64,000 nt of DNA from Gammaproteobacteria bacterium (GCA_030654835.1 JAURWS010000052.1:62001-126000); one strand, 5' to 3'. Counted from the stretch's first letter, positions 10,225 to 18,754 are shown. Notes: generated by a model not told the origin, from the sequence alone. Translations and numbers: made by a program.

Positions 10225-11574
10225 ATGGGACGATTTACTCAACGCCTCGGGCTTCTGCTTTGCCTGTCTGTCGGCTCCACGCCGGTGCTCGCCGATGATC
10301 TGGTGAGCATCCTCGATCTGGCCATGCAAAATGATCCTACCCTGAAGCAGGCAGAGGCTCAGTACCAGTCACGCCATACCTTGCTGGAGCAGGGCCGTGC
10401 ACTGCTGATGCCAAGCGTGGCATTGCAGGGTTCCACTACCCGACAGACCACCGGACTTGCCGGCAACATGAGCTTCCGGCCCGGCCAGAACTCGCACGGC
10501 TACCGTTTGAACCTGACTCAGGCCCTGTTCAATCTGTCCGCCTGGTACAGCTATCAGAGCGCCAGGCAGTCGGATCAGGCCGGCGCAATCGCCTTTGCGG
10601 CACAGGAACAGAACCTGATCATTCGCGTCGCCACTGCATACTTCAACGTTCTGCGCGCCCTCGACGATCTGGACACCCGTCGTCAAGAGGAAGAGGCAGC
10701 GCAGCGCCAGTTCGAACAAACCCGTCAGCGCGAAGAAGTCGGCCTGATCGCCATCACCGAAGTCTACGAAAGCCAGGCCGCTTATGACCTGTCCCGCAAC
10801 AACACCATCATCGCCGAAGACACCCTGTCCAGCCGTTACGAGGCGCTGGAAGCCATCACCGGGCAGCCACATCCGAATGTCGAAGTGTTGCGCGAGGATT
10901 TCCCGATCGTGAATCCGGAAGGCACGATGGAGTCCTGGACCCAGCAGGCGATGGACAGCAACCTGGCGCTGACAGCGGCCCGCTACAATCTGGAAGCGCA
11001 GCGCATCAACCTCAAGGCACGCAAGGCGGATCACCTGCCAACGATTGCGCTGCAGGGCGGCTACAACCACAACGTGACAGCAGGTAGCCAGTCGGCGGAC
11101 GGTACCTCACGCTTTGCGGGCGCCATCGACGGCACGACGCTGGCGGTGTCGATCAACATCCCTCTGTACAGCGGTGGCGGTGTGCAGGCTCGCCGCCGCG
11201 CAGCGGAGTACGACGTCGTGGCGCAACAGGAAGCACTGAATCTGACGCGTCGCCAGACGACTCAGGATGTGCGTAATATTTTCCGTCGCGTGAACACGGA
11301 CGTGCTGGTGATTTCTCAGCGTCAGCAGGCGATTACGTCGGCGCAGAGTGCGCTGGAGGCGATCGAGGTGGGGTACGAGGTAGGGACGCGCAATATTGTG
11401 GATGTGTTGCAGGCGAGGCAGCAGTTGTTTGTGGCGTTGCGAAATTATTCTGATGCGAAGTACAACTATGTGATCGATACGCTGGCACTGAAGCAGCAGA
11501 CTGGCCTGTTGACGCCGCAAGACATACTGGACCTGAACCAGTGGCTTGAGACGGAGCCTGTTACAGCTCCATAG
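10225..11574 (+). CDS. tolC: TolC family outer-membrane efflux protein
   Basis: 449 residues. A Sec signal peptide (MGRFTQRLGLLLCLSVGSTPVLA, cleavage before DD) and two OEP repeats: the first around 25-215 (ILDLAMQNDPTLKQAEAQY, later YFNVLRALDDLDTRRQEEEAAQRQFEQTRQREEVGLIAITEVYESQAAY), the second around 230-430 (ALTAARYNLEAQRINLKARKADHLP ... GYEVGTRNIVDVLQARQQLF). TolC trimers form the outer-membrane duct for RND and ABC exporters and type I secretion. GGAAGG lies about 9 nt before the ATG. No inner-membrane pump gene is adjacent, as in other bacteria where tolC stands alone. Confidence 0.92.
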   Translation: MGRFTQRLGLLLCLSVGSTPVLADDLVSILDLAMQNDPTLKQAEAQYQSRHTLLEQGRALLMPSVALQGSTTRQTTGLAGNMSFRPGQNSHGYRLNLTQALFNLSAWYSYQSARQSDQAGAIAFAAQEQNLIIRVATAYFNVLRALDDLDTRRQEEEAAQRQFEQTRQREEVGLIAITEVYESQAAYDLSRNNTIIAEDTLSSRYEALEAITGQPHPNVEVLREDFPIVNPEGTMESWTQQAMDSNLALTAARYNLEAQRINLKARKADHLPTIALQGGYNHNVTAGSQSADGTSRFAGAIDGTTLAVSINIPLYSGGGVQARRRAAEYDVVAQQEALNLTRRQTTQDVRNIFRRVNTDVLVISQRQQAITSAQSALEAIEVGYEVGTRNIVDVLQARQQLFVALRNYSDAKYNYVIDTLALKQQTGLLTPQDILDLNQWLETEPVTAP

Positions 11575-11672
11575 AAATTCGACTTATTTATTGTTGAACA
11601 GCGCGGCCGGTGGGTGTGAATCCATCGACCGTTGTTTTTGTGGGTTGTATGTGGGTGGTCAGTGGATTGAGC

Positions 11673-11777
11673 GGGGTGCCGATGTGGTCAGGCGCGACAC
11701 GCCGTGAATACGTCCGTGTAGGCTCGCTTTCGCCATCCATGGCTCAAGACGGTCGCTCCTGCCCACATCGACACCCC
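11673..11777. repeat. Core-and-arms palindromic element, copy A
   Basis: Arms 11673-11698 and 11752-11777 (26 nt, 23 of 26 complementary, starting GGGGTGCCGATG) enclose a 53-bp core (11699-11751). The core begins ACGCCGTGAATACGTCC, continues through GGCTCGCTTTCGCCATCCAT and ends AAGACG. The same core occurs in copies B, C and D with different arms. It lies downstream of tolC and may also serve as its terminator. Confidence 0.8.
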
Positions 11778-12073
11778 ACTCCTGCTGGGCCGTGCAACAT
11801 CATAACGGCGGGTGGATATGCCTCATCACCACGCTGATCGACAGCCCGTGCTTAACTCAACCCTGATGACTCAATCCCGAACAGATCGCTGTGCCTGAAT
11901 TTCTGCGGAATGCCAGCCTGCCAACAACCCATATGCCTGAACTGGCATAACGTTGCCGGACGGGGTTGGTGTGCACAAGCAACCTTTTTGAGTTGGCACA
12001 GTCTGCAGGAGTGGGGCGCCGGGACGGGCAGTGGTGACCGTTGAGCTGGCACCGCGCTTCGGAAGCAGTGTGG
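11778..12073. other. Non-coding stretch after tolC
   Basis: About 300 bp between copies A and B of the core-and-arms element. It holds scattered fragments similar to the element arms (for example GGCGCCGGGACGGGCAGTGG near 12016) but no gene I can support. Possibly decayed repeat copies. Confidence 0.4.
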
Positions 12074-12164
12074 TGGTGCGAGCGGCGGTGACCGTCTTGA
12101 GCCATGGATGGCGAAAGCGAGCCCCCAGGGATGGGTTCACGGCGTGTCACCGCCGCTCGCACCA
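12074..12164. repeat. Core-and-arms palindromic element, copy B (reverse orientation)
   Basis: Arms 12074-12092 and 12146-12164 are a perfect 19-bp inverted repeat (TGGTGCGAGCGGCGGTGAC on the left). The core 12093-12145 is 53 bp and is the reverse complement of the copy A core, with CCCATCCCTGGGGG replacing TACGTCCGTGTAGG. The right arm and a little of the core lie inside the DUF2239 coding sequence and provide its last codons and stop. Confidence 0.82.
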
Positions 12165-12769
12165 TCACGCTGCCCTAACCACTGACACAACAAAGACCAA
12201 GCATGGTCGCGCACATCAACCGGCCACGCCTCAGTCTCGCGCTGAAATCCAACTGCATCGGCCGCGAACAACGCTCGGGACGCCTCTTCGAACCCCGGCA
12301 GTGAACTCGCCACTATCGAGATGAATCGATAGGCGGAATTCTGCGCAGCGCGTTGTTGGTCCTTGTCCGCGCTCTCCCTGCGGGCATTCTCCACCAACTT
12401 GCGCAGCGCCACCGAGGCTCCGCCCGGTTGCGTCTTCAGCCACTCCCAGTGCCGGGGCAACAGCGTGACCTCACGGGCTACCACGCCGAGCCGCGGTCGA
12501 CCAGGACCACTCGGCGCGGACTGTTCGTCTTCGATTGCTTCCTCCGGCGCTGCGGACACCTCCTGGAGACGACCCGCAACCTCGGCAGGCGAACCACGGA
12601 AGTCCACCTCGATCTGTTCGCTGCTCACCGCGTTCAACAGTAGCAACGTGGCGTCTGCCGTCGTGTCCAGATAATGCCTGCAGGCCGACGCCACCTCACG
12701 CAGATTACCTGCGGCGATTCGGGTATAGCCATGGAAGGCGATGGCGGGAGTTCCGGTGTGCCAGTTCAT
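12137..12769 (-). CDS. DUF2239 family protein
   Basis: About 210 residues from the ATG at 12769 (AGGA about 9 nt upstream); a TTG at 12790 is the alternative start. The segment GRPRLGVVAREVTLLPRHWEWL followed by PGGASVALRKLVE and AYRFISIVASSLPGFEEASRALFA identifies DUF2239, a family of unknown function. The N-terminal half (FHGYTRIAAGNLREVASACR) is also typical. The last nine or so codons (DGASGGDTP) come from repeat copy B. The upstream tandem operators at 12812-12858 suggest it is controlled by a specific repressor. Confidence 0.8.
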   Translation of the reverse strand: MNWHTGTPAIAFHGYTRIAAGNLREVASACRHYLDTTADATLLLLNAVSSEQIEVDFRGSPAEVAGRLQEVSAAPEEAIEDEQSAPSGPGRPRLGVVAREVTLLPRHWEWLKTQPGGASVALRKLVENARRESADKDQQRAAQNSAYRFISIVASSLPGFEEASRALFAADAVGFQRETEAWPVDVRDHAWSLLCQWLGQRDGASGGDTP

Positions 12770-12811
12770 GATTCTCAATCCTTGCTTCAATTTGCAATTG
12801 TAGAATCACGC

Positions 12812-12858
12812 AATTTACCCGGATAATATTCGCTCGTCAATATTACCCGGGTAATATT
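12812..12858. promoter_or_regulatory. Tandem palindromic operator sites upstream of the DUF2239 gene
   Basis: 12839-12858 is a perfect 20-bp palindrome, AATATTACCCGGGTAATATT. A second, imperfect site (AATTTACCCGGATAATATT) spans 12812-12830, its centre about 27 bp away. On the minus strand a TACAAT hexamer follows before the DUF2239 start, so a bound dimeric repressor would cover the promoter. The palindrome touches the hemH stop codon (12857-12859). Confidence 0.7.
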
Positions 12859-13948
12859 AATGACTGCCACTGTGCGCGTCTGCCCGCGCCTGACGGCCAG
12901 CATCTTCGGTCACCGTCCAGCCCTGCAGGTTTTCCCGCACCAGCGCGGCCAGCGCCTCGATGTGCTGCGGCCGGTCGTTGAGCGCCGTGATGTACTCGTA
13001 GCGCTCACCCCCGGCGTGCAGGAAGTACTCTTTGTTTTCTTCGCCGATTTCCTCGATGGTCTCGAGGCAATCGGCCGCGAAGCCCGGGCAGAACACCTGC
13101 ACCGACTTCACGCCCTGCGCAGGAAATTCCTTGAGCGTGACATCGGTATAGGGCTGTATCCATTCCTCACGCCCGAAGCGGGACTGAAAGGACGTCATGT
13201 ACTCCCCTTCGGCGAGCCCGAGCCGTTCGGCAATCAGGCGCGAGGTCTTGTAGCACTCGCAGTGATAGGGATCGCCATTGAGCAGATAACTCAGCGGCAC
13301 ACCGTGATAGGAGAACAGCAATTTATCGGCACGGCCATGCTGCGCCCAGTGCTCCTCGATGCGCTGCACCGCCGCAGCAATGTAAGGCGCGAAGTCGTGA
13401 TAATGCGAGACGAATCGCAGGTCGGGGATCCAGCGCCGCTGCACAAAGTCAGCACTTAGGGCATCGAAGGTTGACGCCGCCGTGGCGCCGGAATATTGCG
13501 GATACAACGGCAGCACCAGGAGCTTGCGCACGCCACGCTGGAACATCGATTCCATCACCGAGTCCAGAGACGGATTGCCATAGCGCATGGCGAAATCCAC
13601 GATCACATCGCTGCCGCCTGGGTCGTTAAATCCTTGGGCGTCCAGCGCCTTCTGCAGTGCCTGCGCCTGATTGCGGGTGTGATAGAGCAGTGGCGAACCC
13701 GCCGGGGTAAACACGCTCGCATAGGCCTTCGCCGAACGCTGCGGTCGCGTGCGCAAGATGATGCCGTTGAGTATCAGCCACCACAGCGGCCGAGGGACTT
13801 CGACGACGCGCGGGTCCCACAGAAACTGTTTCAGATATTTACGCAGTGCCGAAGTAGTCGGCGCATCCGGCGTCCCCAGATTACTGATCAATACGCCAAT
13901 CTTGTCCGCCTGCTGATGAGAGAACTGGGGGCTGCCTTTGAATTTCAT
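12857..13948 (-). CDS. hemH: Ferrochelatase HemH
   Basis: 363 residues. Inserts ferrous iron into protoporphyrin IX, the last step of haem synthesis. Family blocks: GVLISNLGTPDAPTTSALRKYLKQFLWDPRVVE, YHTRNQA, LPLYPQYSGATAAS, LLFSYHGVPLSYLLNGDPY with the active-site His, TSFQSRFGREEWIQPYTD, and VFCPGFAADCLETIEEIGEENKEYFLHAGG with the catalytic Glu region. Full length for a proteobacterial enzyme. An unrelated SGNH hydrolase gene lies 29 nt upstream on the same strand. Confidence 0.96.
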   Translation of the reverse strand: MKFKGSPQFSHQQADKIGVLISNLGTPDAPTTSALRKYLKQFLWDPRVVEVPRPLWWLILNGIILRTRPQRSAKAYASVFTPAGSPLLYHTRNQAQALQKALDAQGFNDPGGSDVIVDFAMRYGNPSLDSVMESMFQRGVRKLLVLPLYPQYSGATAASTFDALSADFVQRRWIPDLRFVSHYHDFAPYIAAAVQRIEEHWAQHGRADKLLFSYHGVPLSYLLNGDPYHCECYKTSRLIAERLGLAEGEYMTSFQSRFGREEWIQPYTDVTLKEFPAQGVKSVQVFCPGFAADCLETIEEIGEENKEYFLHAGGERYEYITALNDRPQHIEALAALVRENLQGWTVTEDAGRQARADAHSGSH

Positions 13949-13977
13949 GCGTTTCCTTCTACGGTGATTCGTATACG

Positions 13978-15306
13978 CTAATCGAACAGAGTGAGATCAA
14001 TCGCATCGGCCATCGCCTTGTAGCCCTCATCGTTCGGATGCAGTTTATCGACGGTGTAGGATGGCACCAGCTGCGAGATGTGCGAGGGATCGCGGGCCGG
14101 AATCTCGAAATCGATCACGCCATCGAACTCACCGCTGCCGCGAATCCACGCATTCACAACCTGTCGCTTCTGTTCACCTTCCTCAGTGTAGTACGCCGCG
14201 CCTTCATAAGGCGTCAACGTGGCACCTATGATCTTGATGCCACGCGCGTGGGCGCGAGTAATGATCTGCCGGTAACCGGCGATGATTTCGTCTGGCGTCA
14301 CCTCTTCGCCGGGAAACATGTTCGCCATGCCGATGTCATTGATGCCTTCCATCAACACGATGTGGCTGACGCCGCTCAATGCGAGCACGTCGCGCTCGAA
14401 GCGCAACTGCAGATTTTCACCGAAGCGCGGAGAATTTTCCTGCAGCACGCGGTTACCGCTGATGCCGGCATTGACCACGGCAAAGTCTGGCTCATCATCG
14501 GTGCCGAGCAGGCGGCGGGCGAGATAATTGGGCCAGCGATTATTCAGATTGGCGTTGGAGCCGACGCCGTCGGTGATGGAATCGCCAAGCGTGACGATGG
14601 CGGTGATGTCATCCTGCCTGCCGACGTCGACAGCGGTCAGATAATTCCAGACCGGGATTTCGGTGGGCGAAGCCAGCTGCGGACTCATGCTGGCATTGCC
14701 AGCAGTCACATAGCTGGTCTGAGCCGCCGCGAGATGCGTGGTGACTGTGCCGCTGGGCTGAGGCAGATACAGGCTGACGCTCAGGTTGCTCAACGGCGGC
14801 ACGGTGAAGGCGACCGGATCGCTGAAGACCACACCGCCGCGTGCAATGGTCACACTTTCTGCGCCGCCGAAGGTCAGCGTGGTCAGCGACTCGGGCACGA
14901 CCCCACTGCCCTGCGCCTGCAGCGCTATCGTCGCCGAACCAATCTGCAGGCGTTTGTTGCCGTGGGTGTTGGAAAGACGCACGCGCACCGTATTGCCGCC
15001 AATGCTGGTGTGCAGAACCAGACGCAAAGTCTGATCAGTGAAGGCATCGGTCACCGCCTCGGGTGGCAGCAACCCCGGCGGCAACGAGCTCGGGCTGGCG
15101 GACCAGGTCGTCACCCAGCTCAGATTCTGCGAGGCCAGGGGCGTGGAGCCCTGCGCGTACAGCTCCGTCGTCGGCGTGCCCAGAATCAAAACGCCAGTCG
15201 TGACACTCAGCAGCAACGTCAGTGCCAGTGAGCTCATCCAGCGCCGCAGCGGCCTGAGGAATGCGTTGCCTTGTTTGTTATTGTTGTTATGGCGTAGCGA
15301 GAACAT
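13978..15306 (-). CDS. Exported SGNH/GDSL hydrolase
   Basis: About 442 residues from ATG 15306 (a GTG at 15348 would add 14). An N-terminal hydrophobic segment (SLALTLLLSVTTGVLILG) directs export. Residues of about 40-230 form a beta-rich domain (WVTTWSASP, LRLVLHTSIGGNTVRVRLSNTHG). The SGNH catalytic blocks follow: VTLGDSITDG (Ser), GISGNRVL (Gly), MEGINDIG (Asn) and DKLHPNDEGY (Asp and His). The W-x-ASP opening and order of blocks resemble rhamnogalacturonan acetylesterase-like and lipase/esterase SGNH proteins. The substrate is probably an ester on a polysaccharide or lipid in the periplasm or outside. Confidence 0.87.
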   Translation of the reverse strand: MFSLRHNNNNKQGNAFLRPLRRWMSSLALTLLLSVTTGVLILGTPTTELYAQGSTPLASQNLSWVTTWSASPSSLPPGLLPPEAVTDAFTDQTLRLVLHTSIGGNTVRVRLSNTHGNKRLQIGSATIALQAQGSGVVPESLTTLTFGGAESVTIARGGVVFSDPVAFTVPPLSNLSVSLYLPQPSGTVTTHLAAAQTSYVTAGNASMSPQLASPTEIPVWNYLTAVDVGRQDDITAIVTLGDSITDGVGSNANLNNRWPNYLARRLLGTDDEPDFAVVNAGISGNRVLQENSPRFGENLQLRFERDVLALSGVSHIVLMEGINDIGMANMFPGEEVTPDEIIAGYRQIITRAHARGIKIIGATLTPYEGAAYYTEEGEQKRQVVNAWIRGSGEFDGVIDFEIPARDPSHISQLVPSYTVDKLHPNDEGYKAMADAIDLTLFD

Positions 15307-15472
15307 AGGGTAGCCCCGAAAGTCTGGAGGAATGAGTCGGAATGGCACTTGCTGCCTGCCGGGTGGCCGTCAATAGAGGCCCCTGGCGAGTGCGTGAGGC
15401 GAAAGTAAACCACATCCAGACAAGAAGCAATCTTGCCCGGAGCACACACAACGCCAGAGACGCGTTGCCTTT

Positions 15473-15766
15473 TTGCCATATGTGCGGATAGTGCATAACT
15501 GCTTGATTCCTAGGGCATGGGACTTTGAGCCTACTACTATAGGGGAGCACATACTAAGGAGGAGGTTGGAACTCGGGCTGTATCAGAAGGATGTGGCGGA
15601 GCTGATGGGGGTTGATCCGATTACGGTTCTGAATTGGGAGAAGGGGCATACTGAGTCTACGGTGAGGAACATTCCTTCACTTATACAGTTCCTTGGGTAT
15701 GACCCTGCTCCACCAGAACATCCTACTTCTATAGCAGGCCGCCTCAAGCAGAGCGGACGGTGCTAG
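15473..15766 (+). CDS. Helix-turn-helix (XRE-type) protein, probably truncated
   Basis: 97 residues starting at a TTG. The HTH runs TIGEHILRRRLELGLYQKDVAELMGVDPITVLNWEKGHTES, then NIPSLIQFLGYDP. Related proteins usually continue with a second HTH unit after the FLGYDP motif; here the frame ends soon after (SIAGRLKQSGRC), so the second repeat seems lost. Base composition is lower in GC than the hemH side, marking the start of an accessory islet. Role unknown; DNA binding is inferred from the fold. Confidence 0.6.
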   Translation: MPYVRIVHNCLIPRAWDFEPTTIGEHILRRRLELGLYQKDVAELMGVDPITVLNWEKGHTESTVRNIPSLIQFLGYDPAPPEHPTSIAGRLKQSGRC

Positions 15767-15847
15767 GGAATAGGGACCCTACTCAATTAGGGGGAGACGT
15801 CGCAGGCATAAAGGGGTCGAGTGCCAGTTCCAACTCAACCAACGCCG

Positions 15848-16183
15848 TTAGTCCGTTGTTGCTTTTTCGAAAGTCGACCGCAGCACAATCAGCAGTTGCG
15901 CCTCAGCAATGTTCAGCCACGGCGCTTGTCCGTCGGGCAGCTGTGTTTTAAGCTCAACGCGTGAGTCGTGCGGTAGCGGCGGTACCGAGAGTTTTGAAAA
16001 ATTGCGTTGCTCTTTGGTCGTTGGTCGTTGGCAAAGCGCCTTTCTCGCGCAGCGTTTGACGGCGGCATAAAGACGCAATGCCCTGACGTTGTTCTGCTCA
16101 ACCACTTCACGGATTGATTGCTTGTTCTGCTCGGCGCTCTGAATAAGCCATAGATAAAACGACTGTTTCTCGGTTAATTGCAT
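15848..16183 (-). CDS. IS66-type accessory protein (TnpA-like), isolated
   Basis: 111 residues. The opening LTEKQSFYLWLIQSAEQNKQSIREVVEQNNVRALRLYAAVKR follows the IS66 small-ORF pattern (LTxKQxFWLxHLxxAExxG...LYxxKxxL), and the end (TQLPDGQAPWLNIAEAQLLIVL) resembles the usual LPNG...L...L tail. No tnpB, large transposase or terminal inverted repeats are visible next to it, so it is a remnant or an unrelated look-alike. Confidence 0.42.
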   Translation of the reverse strand: MQLTEKQSFYLWLIQSAEQNKQSIREVVEQNNVRALRLYAAVKRCARKALCQRPTTKEQRNFSKLSVPPLPHDSRVELKTQLPDGQAPWLNIAEAQLLIVLRSTFEKATTD

Positions 16184-16403
16184 GTGGACATCGTCATGTG
16201 AAAGTACGAGGCCACATTACTGCAAGCACCGAGCATTTTTTAGATAGGGTTTGTTGAGTGCCTACTAAGCAAACTACAAAGTGCGGGAAGGACCGAAACA
16301 AAAATCGCAAAAACATTTGCTCCAGAGGGGAATCCTTCGACCGCTGTAACGCCATTTCTAAAAAGCTGAGCCCCCACACAAGAGTTAGCGTCTGTTCTAG
16401 ACT

Positions 16404-16898
16404 TTATGGGCCATAAAGATTGTCAGCGGCACTGGAGTCAAATTCCGGATAATAAACCCATCCATCTAACACCCAATTGGCATCGAATTTTCCTTGTGCA
16501 ACCATGGGCTCATAATCCCAAGGGGTTTTCTCGCCCCAACCCGTAGCGCGAGGATGTGCGCTCATGTAAGAGTTTCCACCGACCTGAAAAATATCCACTT
16601 CGTCGACGTTTGAGTGGGGTGTAGTGAACATGGCGTAAAACTGTCCGTTGCTTTGCCAATACAACGTATATTGGAACGTGACCCTGACTCGAATATCGGT
16701 TATCCCGATTATCAGAGGCTCATTGGTCACAAACATTTCACACCAATTCGTCCAGAGATTTGGTTATTGCGGTGCTTCAATGCCGACAAAGCATCCCTGC
16801 GAGATAGCAGCATTAGTTGATGGAGAGAAGACAGAGGATAGGGCCAACGCAAGTGTCAACGCGGAAGCTTTCGTTATGCTACTAATAGTTAATGACAT
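16404..16898 (-). pseudogene. Exported protein gene interrupted by an in-frame TAA
   Basis: From ATG 16898 the frame encodes a signal peptide (MSLTISSITKASALTLALAL, then SSVFSPSTNA) and QGCFVGIEAPQ. It then meets TAA at 16764-16766 and continues in the same frame for 120 codons (from PNLWTNWCEMFVTNEPL to AADNLYGP). Both parts read as one exported protein of about 164 residues, with Cys before and after the stop. It lies 8 nt after the 16907-17572 gene, so they form an operon. The stop could be a real inactivating mutation, an assembly error or a recoding site. No family recognised. Confidence 0.6.
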
Positions 16899-16906
16899 TT
16901 TATTCA

Positions 16907-17572
16907 TTATTCCTCGCTGCAATGAAAGTTGATTGTGAGTTCGGGATTGGGTGAGCTTTTAACCATCTGCCCCCAGTCGTGCACAGTAAATTCTTTATAA
17001 CCTTTTCTGTATGCATCCACGTAGCGCAGGAATTTTTCCCTCCCGTCTGCATCGAGATCCGATGACAGCTCATCGAATACTGTTTGTATGTCACTATTCA
17101 ATTGCCTCTCAATCTCATTGTTCCTCTCGTCATAGGCGGAAAGTGCGACACCAATGCGATACTGTAAGTCCACACCGTCGGACCTTTCCCACGACTCGCA
17201 CATTGCAAGAAGGCTTTGTTCTTTGGCTTCCAAGATAGAACTGTTGTACTTGTCGTATCGCAACAGGAGGTTTTCTGCGCCAGCCTCTGACAAGCCTAGT
17301 AGTTCCGCTGACTCAGAGGGGGCTTCGATTAAGCCCTCAACCATTGTTGTGAATATCAGGGCGTCAACCTCCGAAGACGTAATGTTTCCTACAGTGCTTG
17401 ATATCTCTTTTAATTTCTCGGAAGGCGGCACCGAATCAGTAACCACCGTGTCATCGGTTCCGATGATTATGAATGGATTTCCATTTTGTATGCTTTGTCC
17501 AAAAGCGATGGCGGGAGCCAACGCTAATGTAAAGCACGTTATGCATTTTTTGATAGTCCTTATAGCCTTCAT
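16907..17572 (-). CDS. Exported protein of unknown function
   Basis: 221 residues. A Sec signal peptide (KKCITCFTLALAPAIAFGQ, cleavage after AFG or FGQ) precedes a largely helical, acidic protein (KLKEISSTVGNITSSEVDALIFTTMVEGL, EIERQLNSDIQTVFDELSSDL). One Cys sits near the C-terminus and one mid-protein (AMCESW). No known domain recognised. First gene of a two-gene unit with the broken exported-protein gene downstream. Codon use and GC are lower than in neighbouring core genes. Confidence 0.62.
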   Translation of the reverse strand: MKAIRTIKKCITCFTLALAPAIAFGQSIQNGNPFIIIGTDDTVVTDSVPPSEKLKEISSTVGNITSSEVDALIFTTMVEGLIEAPSESAELLGLSEAGAENLLLRYDKYNSSILEAKEQSLLAMCESWERSDGVDLQYRIGVALSAYDERNNEIERQLNSDIQTVFDELSSDLDADGREKFLRYVDAYRKGYKEFTVHDWGQMVKSSPNPELTINFHCSEE

Positions 17573-17953
17573 ATCAGTTCCTCTAAATAGGTTAGTAGCG
17601 GAAAACTAACGGTTTCAGCATACTCCACAGGGCAGTTATCTTGACCATTACATAGGGTCAAGTAGCTTACCTACTACGGAATACAAGCTCAGAATCACCA
17701 ACTAAACTCGTTCATATCCAATCTCTGAGTAAACGATATTTATGAGTGATCTCGTTCAAAATCTACACTCCATTTTTTTTCCTGTCTGTAGGAATGTTGC
17801 CACACACCTACACCTTACCGTCGAAATGACGGCAGCGCGAGACGAATGGACATTCGTCATTGATTGCCGCCGAGATGTAGGAAGGACCGTCAACTGTCAA
17901 GTATATTTCAGGCCTGCTTATCCAACGGTGAAAGCTGCTCTCCGCACTTACGC
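17573..17953. other. AT-rich gap with a dyad upstream of the exported-protein operon
   Basis: 381 bp between the exported-protein operon and the comM remnant. CTTGACC (17640-17646) and GGTCAAG (17656-17662) form a 7-bp inverted repeat with a 9-bp spacer about 70 bp before the exported-protein start, a possible operator. An open frame on the plus strand (17742-18086) overlaps comM sequence antisense and is not called. Confidence 0.4.
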
Positions 17954-18391
17954 TTATGTCAGACTCCCTGAGCTAAAGTGGAGATCCATGCGCCGATACG
18001 CGACAGCCTCGGTGATATCTCCCAGTTCGATGCTCTCATGGTTGTTCATGTCCGCAATTGTGCGAGCAATCTTCAAGATGCGATGACAGGCACGGGCCGA
18101 GAGCTTCAATTTGTCCACGGCGGTTGCCAGCAATTTCTCGCTCGCCTGATCCAGCGCACACAGCCACTCGATGTCGGGATTGTCCAAGTCGCTGTTGAGT
18201 TTTCCGCAACGTTCTTTCTGCAGATTGCGGCATCGCATTATGCAGTCGCGCGGCACATTGACGATAAGGTCGATGCGGTCCAGCAAGGGGCCGGAGATCT
18301 TTTCCAGATAGCGCTGCACGCCCTCGGGGGTGCAGCGGCAACGGCCGTCGGGGTCGCCGTGGTAGCCGCACTTGCAGCGGTTCGGGCTTTG
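17954..18391 (-). pseudogene. 3' fragment of comM/yifB (Mg-chelatase-like ATPase)
   Basis: About 145 codons match only the C-terminus of ComM/YifB: CKCGYHGDPDGRC-RCTPEGVQRYLEKISGPLLDRIDL, then the SARACHRILKIARTIADMNN helical block and EAVAYRRMDL. The roughly 350 N-terminal residues with Walker A and B are absent. The fragment starts in frame directly after the TAG of the DUF486 gene, at the position of the family's zinc-ribbon-like NPCPCGY motif. ComM is a helicase that promotes branch migration in natural transformation; this copy cannot be functional alone. comM is a known insertion hot spot for AbaR-type elements in Acinetobacter, and an AT-rich islet lies next to the break. Confidence 0.75.
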
Positions 18392-18754
18392 CTAGCTCGC
18401 GCCAAACAGCTTGCTGCGAAACGCAAAGAACACGGCGCCCAGCAGACACAGCGCGCTCCACAGATAATCCAGCTTCAGCGGCTCACGCAGATAGAAAAGG
18501 GCGAAGGGAACGAAGACGGTCAGCGTGATCGCCTCCTGCATGATCTTGAGCTGGCCGATCGAGAGCACCGTGTAGCCAATCCGATTGGCTGGCACCTGCA
18601 ACAGGTACTCGAACAGGGCGATGCCCCAGCTGACCAATGCGGCGATGATCCACGGTTTCTGACTCAGATCCTTGAGATGGGCATACCAGGCAAAGGTCAT
18701 AAAGACATTGCTGAGGGTGAGCAGCGAGATGCTGAAGAGGATTGGATGGGTCAT
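18392..18754 (-). CDS. DMT-superfamily small membrane protein (DUF486)
   Basis: 120 residues with four predicted helices. Motifs NVFMTFAWYAHLKDL, WGIALFEYLLQVPANRIGY, QLKIMQEAITLTVFVPFALFYL and LGAVFFAF match DUF486. Family function is unknown, with distant likeness to EamA/SMR transporters. Its ATG overlaps the stop of the upstream GTPase gene by 4 nt. Its TAG is followed at once by the comM fragment in the same frame, so this 3' end is a rearrangement junction, although the protein itself looks complete. Confidence 0.8.
   Translation of the reverse strand: MTHPILFSISLLTLSNVFMTFAWYAHLKDLSQKPWIIAALVSWGIALFEYLLQVPANRIGYTVLSIGQLKIMQEAITLTVFVPFALFYLREPLKLDYLWSALCLLGAVFFAFRSKLFGAS

Noticed and set aside
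12497..12643. Plus-strand frames antisense to DUF2239
   Set aside because: Shadows of a GC-rich coding gene with no independent support.
17742..18086. Plus-strand frame of 114 codons
   Set aside because: Its second half is antisense to the comM fragment and it has no recognisable features.
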